A stretch of 64,000 nt of DNA from assembly GCA_034509925.1 (NCBI GenBank), contig CM067534.1, positions 3,619,501 through 3,683,500 on the forward strand. The letters are read 5' to 3'. Shown piece by piece: positions 49,886-59,358 of this stretch. The notes below the pieces were generated by a model. That model worked only from the letters and a program-made list of their open reading frames with translations, was not told the origin of the DNA and searched no databases. A program made the translations under genes and the position numbers. How positions within the stretch are numbered: the stretch's first letter is position 1; each line of letters opens with the position of its first letter. This stretch comes from Hirudinaria manillensis (Eukaryota; Annelida; Clitellata; Hirudinida; Hirudinidae).

Positions 49886-50309
49886 TAAACACTATATCGT
49901 CATTTTCTGTTGTTGATCGCTTATCATCTATAACAATAAAACAAGTTCATTTTCAAATAAACAAATATAATGAGGACTGTGGTGTCGCTAACTTATTCTC
50001 GGACCTGTACTTAAAAAAATAACTTTGAATTAACCAAAATCATCGAGTTGGTCAATCTCAAAACGTGATCACAAAGAAATGAAATAACGTATAAAAAACA
50101 AAAAATTAAAAATGATCTTGACATAGCCCAGGCATCTTGCAACTCTCTTCACCTTTCCATCAATCTTTATAATAATATTTTTTTACAATATATTTTATAA
50201 TATTTTTAAAATAATGTTTGTTCCTGCAGCTCGGTCTATAGTTTATAGTTTATAGTTTGCAGACGACTTCGAGAAATGTTGCGAGCGGTTTTTAGGATCT
50301 TTGAAGACG
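49886..50309. other. Spacer between unrecognised gene and LTR element
   Basis: AT-rich DNA; a triple TATAGTTTA repeat near 50236-50258. The true left edge of the LTR element may lie in this stretch. Confidence 0.4.
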
Positions 50310-50331
50310 CTGTTAGGGGGATCTTATTGTT

Positions 50332-50412
50332 GTTTTTTCCTTTCGGGTTCTAGAGTGGAGCGAGTAGTGTGAACGAACTTGTTTTATCAATAAACAATAG
50401 ATGTAGGCTGCA
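50332..50412 (+). repeat. Left LTR, 3' portion
   Basis: Shares about 80 bases with 52058-52137 (TTTCGGGTTCTAGAGTG.. through ATCAATAAAC.ATAG and TGTAGGCT.CA), with roughly nine differences. It contains an AATAAA-like signal and ends in CA. The U3 part has no visible partner, so the left border is uncertain. Confidence 0.78.
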
Positions 50413-50413
50413 T

Positions 50414-50428
50414 TGGTGACCCCGACAT
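50414..50428 (+). other. tRNA-Trp-type primer-binding site
   Basis: TGGTGACCCCGAC is complementary to the acceptor end plus CCA of animal tRNA-Trp, one base after the LTR terminal CA. Confidence 0.75.
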
Positions 50429-52057
50429 GATTTTAGAAACACCCGGATCCATAATGGAAACTTACGCCGGTTAAACGAACCGCATTCACTCCGGAGACAG
50501 CCGCCGCATGGTTCGTCATTTTGGAGGCCAATATATCGGCCAGCTCCACGAGTTTTTACCACGCCTTGGCTGCACTTCCATCTTCAACAGTGCACCATCT
50601 AGAACCGTCGATGATCGCTTCAGCACTACTACCATCTCAAGATGGCGGTCATTCGCCAGCATGAAGGCACCAGGACCGAGATGTTTGAGAAATTCCTCAG
50701 TAAACCCGAAAAACCGAAACCATTTTCATTCCTCCGAGAAATCAGCTTCCGGAAAGTTTGGCATTTGGGAAGATCTGATCAGACATCGCTTTCTGCAAAC
50801 CTTCTCCAATCGACCCCATCGAAGGAATTAGGGAATCTCGCAGACGAATTAATGTTGCTCAAATAGTAAAAACAAGCCGTGACACCTAAGATCCTAAGCC
50901 CATTACGCCATCGGGACTACAGCAGTGATTTAAACCCATTCCGTGCCAATCAAAGACCCAGAGTATGTAGAGCACACATTTTCTACGGGAAAAAACCGAG
51001 ATGCCACTCCTGGTGTCACTGGCCCGACAAGAGCAATCTACACGTCTCACGATAAAGACCGTCCTCATCCACCTCGAGGTCGGAAAGTAGGGGCATGTCA
51101 TAGGGCGACAAGTCATACCCCACCTTTTGCGTCGCCATGGTGATGGGAAACACCAGGGTGGATTTCATAGTGGATATCGGTGCTGCCGTCTCCACAATCC
51201 CACCACCATTTCTCACCATTCATCCTCACACCATCGTCATTGTGTCGTCATAAAAAATATTTAAACGATGATGAGCTAAACCCATCTGTTACACGTGACA
51301 TTTTTGTGAACGGCAGGAACGATTATAATATTATAATGACATCTAATTAAATATTCATAGTAACCAGTATTTCCGGTCATCGTAGCCTGCTGGACTCTCA
51401 GTGTCGTCAGCTGCAAATGGGACCTCATTACCAGCCTATTTGTCTCTACATTGACCGCCTCCAAATCACATATATCGATATTGTTGATCCTCTACCACAT
51501 TCAATGAATTTAGGCACGACATTCACCACAGACACCCGTTATTTTTAGAGATATTTAGACAGAGCAGCCCGTTGGTTTGAGTGTGCGCCAATATCGTCAC
51601 AGCAGAGAGTATGGCAGAGGCTTTCTTGAGCCATTGAATGTGCCGTTTTGGAGTTCCCCTCTTCATCACGACCGACCAGTGACGCCAAATCGAGAGCATT
51701 CTGTTCCAAGCTCTGTCACACACCATAGGATTTCACAGCCTACTGCTTACCATCCGCAACGGAATGGTGGAACGATTCCACCGGTCTTTGACGGCAGCAC
51801 TAATGGCTCGAAACGAAAATTGGTTAATAGCCCTCCCTATGGTCTGCCTGGCTTTAAGAGCAATACCGAATGAAAATGGAATTTCACCCTTCACTGCTGT
51901 TATATTATAATAGAATTCCCGGACTGCTCCTCTCATTGTGTCTCGCAAGCCCGAGTCAAACTGGCCAGCCTGTTGTCTCCCTAGTCCTCTGGAGTCATGG
52001 ATGCAGTCCCACGGCCTCAGGCAAATCAGAGCCCGCCTGCCCTCCCTCAACAGTTTT

Positions 52058-52137
52058 GTTTTTTCCTTTCGGGTTCTAGAGTGAAGTGAGTAGTTGAAAG
52101 AACTTGTTTGATCAATAAACGATAGCTGTAGGCTACA
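52058..52137 (+). repeat. Right LTR, truncated
   Basis: Counterpart of 50332-50412. No homology continues upstream, so the U3 part has been lost or has diverged. Confidence 0.78.
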
Positions 52138-53546
52138 GAAATCTTCAGGTAAGGCGTATATGACGACACATAGGTTCAAAGCGATAAATATATAATGAGG
52201 AATGCAATGATAATTTTTAAATTAAAGCAAATATAGGGTCCTAATGCATCACGTCTGCTAATCATTCACCACGAAACAAAATATTATTTCAACTAGGTTT
52301 TTTTTTTAACTCCGAATGTAGAATTCATCTAAACGATTTAACGGTTTGAAATTGAATTGATGAATTCTTACGTTTGTTGTATAATAAAGTGAGAAAAAAA
52401 CAAAACAAACCACATCTAGTCATATTCCAAGTGTTAAAATGACATTTCAATGCACGTCTGATGCAGATTTGACATTGCATGCACCCTCCCATGCACCACC
52501 ACAGGTGAAATGTCGATCGCAAATCATCACGTCACGGTAAATACCAGCTTTTTATATAAATATAATTGGAATTCTTAAACTCTGGGTCTTGAATGGCAAA
52601 CAAAGTTTTTCAAAAAGTTTCGGTTTCATGGCCCCGACAATTTATTAAGCCTGACAACCGTGTTCGTGAAGTTTTTATTTAACAAATAAAACAACTTTAA
52701 AAGATTATCTTTTTATAATTGTTTATTGATATTCTGCATTTGATTGTATCTCCACGGCAGTGAAAAATGACAAATTACTTTAATGATCGCGTTTATTCAG
52801 TCTTCTGTATTCTTTGTACACCCTTCAATTCTTTATATTTCCCTTTATCGTCCTAAATTTTATATTTTTAATAATTGGCTCAAGTAATATTTCTCTCATT
52901 AATTATATTTAATTTAAATTCTCCCTCGTCACAAACATTTGGCCGCAAAAGTCCGGTAGCCGAATTTCAGCTAGATTATGAAAACAAATTGGGTGCATCG
53001 TGTCAAAGATACAACGTTGTTGTTCACTAAAAGGCTTTAATTTAACAGTATATGTAGTGTTTATTTTTAAAAAGATGTGGATTTTTAAGATAATTCAACA
53101 TAAGATCGTCCAACTTTGTCAGTTATGCAAGGCTCAGTTTTTTTTTTATCTCTTTTTGAGAGGCTGTCAAACATGACATACATGCAGTAGTACTAGTGGT
53201 GGTGGTAGTAATAGCTGGTTACAGAGAGTTTATTTAAGGTCGCTGTGTGTTGTACGATGTACGAAGTTACGAAAAATTACACTAACTTTGAAATAGCGCA
53301 ACTTCATGGATCTCAGACTATCATTCATGTGAGTCTCTCTGAAAAGGTTTGTTTGAAATGATGGGCCTGAATTTTTTTAAACTCTCGATTATCTTCTCAA
53401 TTATTAATAACGGCTCTGATACTAATTACATTTAACCATCTTAAAGGATATGATTACTTCTAATTTATGTTTAAACCTTATATTGCAGAATTTAACAATT
53501 GTTTTACCATTATTATAAGAAATTATAACAGCAAGTGCCACCGAAC
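52138..53546. other. Intergenic region, no gene recognised
   Basis: AT-rich DNA ahead of the riboflavin transporter. An acceptor-like ATAACAG at 53525-53531 lies just before the ATG, so a 5' non-coding exon probably sits in this stretch. Confidence 0.4.
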
Positions 53547-55088
53547 ATGGGGACTTTAAGTTTTTCCAAAGTATCGCCGATAGTATACTTATTGATAAGC
53601 ATCTTTTCCATATCATCGTGGGCGGACATAGTCGGTCTCTGGATGGAACTGCCATTGATGATAAAAGAACTTCCAGAGGGATGGAGTCTTCCATCTTACA
53701 TGTCACTGGTCGCCCAGTTGGCAAACGTGGTGCCGCTTGTGTATTTCATCGTATCCAGCATTTATTCCAAGCGGAGAAGTGCAGGGAATGATGTCCACAA
53801 CAAAACGGATATCCTTTTGTCCTTTGTAATCATTTCCGTGGAACTCCTGTCCATGTTTCTCATGTCCATCTTCTGGAATTACACGGTCATCATAGGCGGT
53901 CAAAATCGAAGCGTCGCCCTGTTAGCGTTGCTTTGCTGCAGTGGAGTTTGTAGTTGCTTGTCGTCATTGGTCTTTTTGCCCTACATGGCTCGCTATCCAG
54001 ACCATTACATATCGGCATATTACTTGGGCAATGGATTATGTGGAATCGTACCTGGATTGATAGCCTTATCTCAAGGCATTGGGGAAGAACCGCTGTGCGT
54101 GAATACTACTCTGACAAATAAAACATGCTCGAGTCTTAATTGTGAGGACTCACATCACTTTCAAATGGTACCTGAGTACCCTGCACCCAACTTTTCAGTT
54201 CAAGTTTATTTAATTTTTATTTGTTGCTTGTTAGCTATCAGCTTTCTGTCATTTTATTTTCTCAACTACACAAGATTAGTGAAGCATCAATTATCTAAAA
54301 ATGATCGGAATCAGAAACGGGCGAATTTCGTCGTGACAAATGGAATGAATCAGCGAAAGTCAAATGAAGTGACTGGAGATGAATTGCTTGCGATGGAACA
54401 ACATGCAAAACAATCCAATTGTAATTTCATCTATCAGTTGATCTTGACTGGCATTATTAATGCAGTTTACTATGGAGCAGTGCCTTCCTTATTACCCTTT
54501 TCCTGCCTACCATACGGAGATTCTACGTACAATCTGGCCCTCAGACTGTCATTCATGACTGGAGCCGTTGCCTCTGTTGCTGTCTTATTTCTCCCAGAAC
54601 CTAGCGGAAAAGTTGTAACGGCCATAGTTTCAGTTGGTTTGTTGAGCAGTGGATATCACTTAATATTGGCCTTGCAGAGTCCCCATCCAGTTTTGCAGTA
54701 CGAAGTTGCTGGGCCATTTCTAGCGGTGCGTTTTACGAACCTTCTGCATTACGAAATTTTACAAAAATGCCTTGGAACTATCTAAAAATTTGCTAAGAAT
54801 GGTACATTCAACAAAAGAATTTTCCTAACTTTGATTAGAAGTTACTATTTAAAGGGTGGAGTTAATTCGACGTTTGAATTACAGGTCGCCGGCGCTCTGG
54901 TCATGTCAATCTGCTTTTCTTATACCAGAGTGACAATAGCCGCTAAGCTTCATTCATTGAAAGGACGTCAGGCTCTGATGTGGTGTGGTGTATTGACTCA
55001 AATTGGAACCTTTTTTGGAACTATGATAACCTTTGCCATCATCAACTGGACTACCCTTCTTGTCAGAAAACCCCCTTGTAGCGGATGA
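53547..55088 (+). CDS. SLC52A: Riboflavin transporter, SLC52A family
   Basis: Plasma-membrane riboflavin carrier. Two exons, 53547-54725 and 54885-55088, join in phase 0 for 460 aa (human RFVT3 469). Family landmarks are clear: an N-terminal membrane helix followed by GLWMELPLMIKELPEGWSLPSY, QLANVVPLVY, SSLVFLPYMARYP, YYLGNGLCGIVPGLIALSQG, a loop with N-glycosylation sequons (NTT, NKT, NFS), a central cytosolic loop, FLPEPSGKVV and a last part with SYTRVTIAAKL and RQALMWCGVLTQIG. About eleven hydrophobic helices can be counted. ATG 53547 is favoured because an acceptor lies 15 bases upstream and the family begins just before its first helix. AATAAA follows at 55191. Confidence 0.95.
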
Positions 55089-56685
55089 TTGAACGTATGC
55101 AAACGTATACATACGTATGCGTTTCTACACCAATGAGCATTACTGGTGTAACTTCAAATGCACTTGTTCCACCTAGACAAAATAAAAATTAACCATTTTA
55201 TGGCTTGAATTAAATGCGCTGGTGCAAATAAATTCACGACAAATTGAGCCTTTGAACTTACATAAAATATGCCACATGCCACCATTCACCAGATGTTAGT
55301 GTGTGAACTTTTTTTTAAACTTCATCTCTACAAATCCATCTTTTCGTGATCAATTCTGTTTAAATATTCAGTGTAACCAATCCTTTAAGATGCTTTCGAA
55401 CCATTACTAAAACATTAAAGGTGACCGATCAACGATCAACATCAACTTAATCTTAAAGTAATTAAATTAGCGCCGGCAGTTGAATTCGTGTTTGGTCGCG
55501 TCATACACCATTTGAAATCGTTATTTATATTTATATTACCCAGAGACACGACCAATTTTTTTCGTGTGTTACTTCGCTACGGGCCCGTCTTAACGTTTAA
55601 CATTCGAGGAGACACACCATTTGTCGCCGTAAACACGAGTCTCTTAAGAATGATTGATAAGCACATACTTTGAATTGTTGATCATCATTATTAGTCATAA
55701 ATAAACAAATGGAATTTTAAAAATATGTAAAACGTATACATAATAACCCTTTCCCTGAGTCAAAATCTTGTCAATGTACCTGCTTACCAATATTTATTTT
55801 AAAAAATAAATCGTTCAAACTAATAACACCTGGAAGCCGCTTCGACTTTTACCCAAGTGGGTGCTAATCAATCCCTGCCTCAGCCTAATGACCACTACCG
55901 CTTCCCATCAAGAGCTGCGATGGAGCTATGTATGAACACAACAAAATAGATGAAGCCGTCACCAAAATGTGCTTGACAAACGAACCTTACAAAAACAGCT
56001 TCAATAGTTCTATATTTAATTAAAGTAATTTTATAATTATTTTGATACTTTCACTGTCATTTTTACTGAGTACAGTATTTTAAACAAATACTTCCAATTT
56101 CATTGAAACAATTTTGTGAGGTAATGTTTTATTTTCACCCATAAGTGAAAAAGCAGGTATGTATTTCAACAAATGACAGAACTGCTCATGTATATGCAGA
56201 ACTAGTTAATAAGAAATCAATGCAAAATAAAATAACCAAAAAATAGTGTGATTAGTGACAAATAGGAAATGAATAGAAATGATAACCAAACCAATACAAC
56301 AAATTTGTAAAAGTCGAAAAGACAAAGGCAAATAACTTTTATAATAGTTAAACGAATTTATAAAAAGCAATTTAAATAAAGCAAACTTAAAATGCAACAA
56401 ATATAAAAATTGCAAGTAACATTCTAACAATGAAAATGTTATAAAATTTAACCCAATAAACAAATAATATTAAAATAATAGATAAATTATATAACATTTT
56501 ATTTTTAATCAAATGATAAATTAGAAAATGTTTTTCAAAAATTAAACGATCAAGCCTTTCAACAACTTCCGATTATGTTGAAGGGGAAGCCGGCAGAACG
56601 TTCTTTTCGCCGCATGCTCTTAGGTGGGTTGGTCGTAAGACCGTTATCGCATAGCTTTGAATTTTTTTTTCAAATTAATAAAGAT
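55089..56685. other. Intergenic region upstream of the snoRNA array
   Basis: Mostly AT-rich with no recognisable coding. The stretch 56570-56660 is richer in G and C than its surroundings (CGCCGCATGCTCTTAGG) with a pyrimidine run TTCTTTTC. It could be the promoter or first exon of a snoRNA host transcript; this is inference. Confidence 0.4.
55191..55196 (+). promoter_or_regulatory. Poly(A) signal of SLC52A-type gene
   Basis: AATAAA 103 bases past the stop codon. Confidence 0.55.
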
Positions 56686-56769
56686 GGAACGGTATGATGA
56701 AAATTGAAACATTCGCAGCTGTCGTCTGATTTGTGATGTTCAATTCCTTCCTTGGATGTCTGACGTTCC
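56686..56769 (+). ncRNA. SNORD14: U14 C/D box snoRNA, copy 1
   Basis: Box C ATGATGA (56694-56700), 18S-complementary ACATTCGCAG (56709-56718), the conserved TTCCTTGGATGT segment and box D CTGA (56760-56763). Terminal stem GGAACG/CGTTCC. U14 is required for 18S processing. Confidence 0.93.
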
Positions 56770-56841
56770 GATTAGGATAATTTTTTATTCTGTTGACCCG
56801 TGACGGGATGCGGCCGCTGTCGGTCGTAGTCTAGTTTCGGA

Positions 56842-56980
56842 GTGCCCAGATCGAAGCCGAGGAACCTGTAATTCATTTGGGTTTGTCGGTCAAAAACTGA
56901 GGCCAGAGAAAGGATCTCTTTAACGGTCGCTCGTCGGTCGATTGTACGGCTTCGGGCACTTACCCAGGAGATCGACAAGA
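56842..56980 (+). ncRNA. H/ACA snoRNA, copy 1
   Basis: Two hairpins joined by an H box (AGAGAA) and ending in ACA plus three bases. The 5' hairpin has base GCC/GGC, then a loop, then GCCGAGGAACC paired with GGTTTGTCGGT. The 3' hairpin has base GATCTCTT/AGGAGATC and apex GTCG/CGGC. Each has an internal loop where a pseudouridylation pocket would be. Confidence 0.78.
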
Positions 56981-57002
56981 ATGGAGGATGTTTTATGGTG
57001 CA

Positions 57003-57071
57003 TGGCAATGATGATTCCTGATTAGTCTTTCTTAATCAGATGATGAACACTTTCGCCCCTATCTGATGCCA
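57003..57071 (+). ncRNA. SNORD80-like C/D snoRNA, copy 1
   Basis: Box C ATGATGA, C' ATGATGA, box D CTGA, terminal stem TGGCA/TGCCA. The guide before D, CTTTCGCCCCTAT, is complementary to the conserved 28S rRNA segment ATAGGGGCGAAAG. CTGATTA/TAATCAG forms an internal hairpin. Confidence 0.85.
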
Positions 57072-57105
57072 GCGCAAGAAAGTATTAAATTAAATTGATA
57101 ACTTT

Positions 57106-57180
57106 GTCGAAATGATGTTTTATAATGCATAGTTCATCTTACCAATACTATGGTGACAATTATCTAGTCAACTGATCGAC
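57106..57180 (+). ncRNA. C/D snoRNA D, copy 1
   Basis: Terminal stem GTCGA/TCGAC, box C AATGATGT (one base off consensus), C'-like TGGTGA, box D CTGA. The guide before D is TTATCTAGTCAA; target not identified. Confidence 0.75.
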
Positions 57181-57203
57181 ATACATAATGATGATTTGGA
57201 TTT

Positions 57204-57283
57204 GTTGGCAGTGATGCATCAATATTTGCTATCATAGTTTACTGTGATGAAGGAAAAACTACCACTAAGATCTCTGAGCCAAC
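57204..57283 (+). ncRNA. C/D snoRNA E, copy 1
   Basis: Terminal stem GTTGGC/GCCAAC, box C GTGATGC, C' GTGATGA, box D CTGA. CTACCACTAAGATCT before D and AATATTTGCTA before the C' region match neighbouring parts of the conserved 28S sequence around GATCTTGGTGGTAG and TAGCAAATATT. Confidence 0.82.
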
Positions 57284-57373
57284 TCTTATTTTACTGTATG
57301 TTATTGTAACTTGGTGAAGCAGTTTTCCTATATTTTATTCAGGAAAATTCAATGTAATAGTTTTGTAATTATC

Positions 57374-57446
57374 TTGTGCAATGATGCTTTCTCACACTTG
57401 AAATCCAAATATTTTTGATGTGGACAAAGTATAAGACTGAGCACAA
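57374..57446 (+). ncRNA. C/D snoRNA G, copy 1
   Basis: Terminal stem TTGTGC/GCACAA, box C AATGATGC, box D CTGA, C'-like TTGATGTG. Guides around CACACTTGAAATCC and CAAAGTATAAGA; target not identified. Confidence 0.78.
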
Positions 57447-57479
57447 CCTAAGTATGTAATATTGATGGACAGAAATTAT

Positions 57480-57562
57480 GGAAAGTATGATGAAAATTGA
57501 AACATTCGCAGCTGTTGTCTGATTTGTGATGTTCAATTCCTTCCTTGGATGTCTGACTTTCC
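57480..57562 (+). ncRNA. SNORD14: U14 C/D box snoRNA, copy 2
   Basis: Same core as copy 1, but the terminal stem is GGAAAG/CTTTCC, a compensatory change against GGAACG/CGTTCC. Confidence 0.93.
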
Positions 57563-57637
57563 ATTTAGGAAATTTAGGTTTTCATTTATTTGCAAAGACA
57601 CCAGGTGTGACCAAAGTTGGTCATGGTCTGTGTTCTG

Positions 57638-57776
57638 GTGCCTAGATCGAAGCCGATGAACCTGTAATTCATTTAGGTTTGTCGATCAAAAACTGAGGCA
57701 AGAAGAAGGATCTCTTTAACGGTCGCTCGTTGGCTGATTCTACAGCTTCGGGCACTTACCCAGGAGGTCGACAAGA
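57638..57776 (+). ncRNA. H/ACA snoRNA, copy 2
   Basis: 5' hairpin base TGCCT/AGGCA and GCCGATGAACCT/AGGTTTGTCGAT. H box AGAAGA. 3' hairpin base GATCTCTT/AGGAGGTC, apex GCTG/CAGC. ACA box at 57771-57773. Confidence 0.78.
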
Positions 57777-57798
57777 ATGACAGATGTTTTATGGTGCT

Positions 57799-57867
57799 TG
57801 GCAATGATGATTCCTGATTAGTCTTTCTTAATCAGATGATGAACACTTTCGCCCCTATCTGATGCCA
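57799..57867 (+). ncRNA. SNORD80-like C/D snoRNA, copy 2
   Basis: Same boxes, guide and internal hairpin as copy 1; terminal stem TGGCA/TGCCA. Confidence 0.85.
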
Positions 57868-57899
57868 GAGCAAAAATGTATTAACTTATTAATGATTTT

Positions 57900-57974
57900 G
57901 TCGAAATGATGTGTTATAACGCATAGTTCATCTTACCAAGATTATGGTGACAATTATCTAGTCAGCTGATCGAC
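57900..57974 (+). ncRNA. C/D snoRNA D, copy 2
   Basis: Terminal stem GTCGA/TCGAC kept. Several substitutions from copy 1, including the guide (CTAGTCAG). Spacers are unrelated to units 1 and 3. Confidence 0.73.
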
Positions 57975-57996
57975 GTTTCATGATATTTGAAGATTT

Positions 57997-58076
57997 GTCA
58001 GCAGTGATGCATTAATATTTGCTATCATAGTATACAGTGATGAAGGAAAACCTACCACTAAGATCTCTGAGCTGAC
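57997..58076 (+). ncRNA. C/D snoRNA E, copy 2
   Basis: Terminal stem GTCAGC/GCTGAC, a two-pair compensatory change from GTTGGC/GCCAAC in copy 1. Boxes and both 28S-matching guides are conserved. Confidence 0.83.
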
Positions 58077-58106
58077 TGGTATATAATTGTTTACTTTAGC
58101 TTGATC

Positions 58107-58182
58107 AATCGGCTGTGATGATTTATAAAATCACACACTTGACCTGAATAACATTTGATGTACATGTTTTTCTGAGCTGATT
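58107..58182 (+). ncRNA. C/D snoRNA F, copy 1 (unit 2)
   Basis: Terminal stem AATCGGCT/AGCTGATT, box C GTGATGA, D' CTGA after ATCACACACTTGAC, C'-like TTGATGTA, box D CTGA. Target not identified. Confidence 0.8.
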
Positions 58183-58237
58183 TGAGTTTATGGAAAATTA
58201 TGTGTAATAACCATTTTATAGTATTGCTGAAGATGTC

Positions 58238-58310
58238 TTGTGCAATGATGCTTTCTCACACTTGAAATCCAATCATTTTTGATGTGGACAAAACATAAGA
58301 CTGAGCACAA
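58238..58310 (+). ncRNA. C/D snoRNA G, copy 2
   Basis: Stem TTGTGC/GCACAA and boxes as in copy 1. The guide before D reads CAAAACATAAGA instead of CAAAGTATAAGA. Confidence 0.78.
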
Positions 58311-58340
58311 CCTAACTTTATAATATTGATTGCCAGAATT

Positions 58341-58421
58341 GGAAAGTATGATGAAAATTGAAATTCGCAGCTGTTGTCTGATTTGTGATGTTCAATTCCT
58401 TCCTTGGATGTCTGACTTTCC
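58341..58421 (+). ncRNA. SNORD14: U14 C/D box snoRNA, copy 3 (altered 18S element)
   Basis: Stem GGAAAG/CTTTCC and boxes intact, but two bases are missing, so ACATTCGCAG becomes AATTCGCAG. This weakens 18S pairing at its 5' edge. Confidence 0.88.
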
Positions 58422-58492
58422 AATTAGTTTTTATATGCATTTTATATTTTATATACTAGGTGTGACCAAAGTTGGTCATGGCCTTTGTTCTG

Positions 58493-58631
58493 GTGCCTAG
58501 ATCGAAGCCGATGAACCTGTAATTCATTTAGGTTTGTCGGTCAAAAACTGAGGCAAGAAGAAGGATCTCTTTAACGGTCGCTCGTTGGCTGATTCCACAG
58601 CTTCGGGCACTTACCCAGGAGATCGACAAGA
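58493..58631 (+). ncRNA. H/ACA snoRNA, copy 3
   Basis: 5' hairpin GCCGATGAACCT/AGGTTTGTCGGT with base TGCCT/AGGCA, H box AGAAGA, 3' hairpin base GATCTCTT/AGGAGATC, apex GCTG/CAGC, ACA at 58626-58628. Confidence 0.8.
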
Positions 58632-58653
58632 ATGGAGGATGTTTTATGGTGCA

Positions 58654-58722
58654 TGGCAATGATGATTCCTGATTAGTCTTTCTTAATTGGATGATGAACA
58701 CTTTCGCCCCTATCTGATGCCA
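58654..58722 (+). ncRNA. SNORD80-like C/D snoRNA, copy 3
   Basis: As copy 1, except the internal hairpin arm is TAATTGG, which still pairs with CTGATTA through G-U wobbles. Confidence 0.85.
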
Positions 58723-58756
58723 GCGCAAGAAAGTATTAAATTAAATTGATAACTTT

Positions 58757-58831
58757 GTCGAAATGATGTTTTATAATGCATAGTTCATCTTACCAATACT
58801 ATGGTGACAATTATCTAGTCAACTGATCGAC
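58757..58831 (+). ncRNA. C/D snoRNA D, copy 3
   Basis: Appears identical to copy 1, including neighbouring spacer. Confidence 0.75.
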
Positions 58832-58854
58832 ATACATAATGATGATTTGGATTT

Positions 58855-58934
58855 GTTGGCAGTGATGCATCAATATTTGCTATCATAGTTTACTGTGATG
58901 AAGGAAAAACTACCACTAAGATCTCTGAGCCGAC
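58855..58934 (+). ncRNA. C/D snoRNA E, copy 3
   Basis: Almost identical to copy 1; terminal stem GTTGGC/GCCGAC with one wobble. Confidence 0.82.
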
Positions 58935-58971
58935 TCCTATTTTACTTATGATATGTTATTTTAACTTGGTT

Positions 58972-59047
58972 AATCAGCTGTGATGATTTATAAAATCACA
59001 CACTTGACCTGAATTACAATTGATGTATATTTTTTTCTGAGCTGATT
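58972..59047 (+). ncRNA. C/D snoRNA F, copy 2 (unit 3)
   Basis: Terminal stem AATCAGCT/AGCTGATT, a perfect 8-bp pairing where unit 2 has a G-U pair. Boxes conserved. Confidence 0.8.
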
Positions 59048-59103
59048 TGAGTATAAGGAAATTTATCTATGTGTAATAACCATTTTATATTGCTAAAGAC
59101 GTC

Positions 59104-59176
59104 TTGTGCAATGGTGCTTTCTCACACTTGAAATCCAATCATTTTTGATGTGGACAAAACATAAGACTGAGCACAA
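59104..59176 (+). ncRNA. C/D snoRNA G, copy 3 (altered box C)
   Basis: Stem and box D kept, but box C is ATGGTGC instead of ATGATGC, so k-turn assembly may be weakened. Confidence 0.7.
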
Positions 59177-59207
59177 CCTAAGTTTATAATATTTGTGGAA
59201 AAATTAT

Positions 59208-59290
59208 GGAAAGTATGATGAAAATTGAAACATTCGCAGCTGTTGTCTGATTTGTGATGTTCAATTCCTTCCTTGGATGTCTGACTTTCC
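59208..59290 (+). ncRNA. SNORD14: U14 C/D box snoRNA, copy 4
   Basis: Full U14 core with ACATTCGCAG and TTCCTTGGATGTCTGA; stem GGAAAG/CTTTCC. Confidence 0.93.
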
Positions 59291-59358
59291 AATTATAAGT
59301 TTTTATGTATTTGTCCTGTTGCCAGGTGTGACCGAAGTTGGTCACGACTTATTTTCTG

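Larger units (their letters stand above)
50310..52137 (+). mobile_element. Decayed Ty3/gypsy-type LTR retrotransposon
   Basis: About 1.8 kb bounded by related sequences at 50332-50412 and 52058-52137. Directly after the left copy is a primer-binding site matching the 3' end of tRNA-Trp, a feature of the CsRn1 group of Ty3/gypsy elements. Internal traces in several broken frames include a gag-like start near 50490-50640, a Cys/His knuckle near 50960-51030, an aspartic-protease-like VDIGAAVSTIPP near 51160-51200 and integrase-like IDIVDPLPHS near 51475 and HPQRNG near 51750. Reverse transcriptase and RNase H appear to be deleted. Stops and frameshifts make it inactive. CsRn1 assignment rests on the primer site and protease style. 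Confidence 0.8.

Noticed and set aside
50350..50562. Minus-strand frame in the LTR element
   Set aside because: Antisense to the LTR, primer site and gag-like start.
56772..57008. Repeated minus-strand open frame (also 58528-58728)
   Set aside because: It overlaps the H/ACA RNA and SNORD80-like RNA in antisense. Conservation follows RNA structure, not codons, and other copies break the frame.
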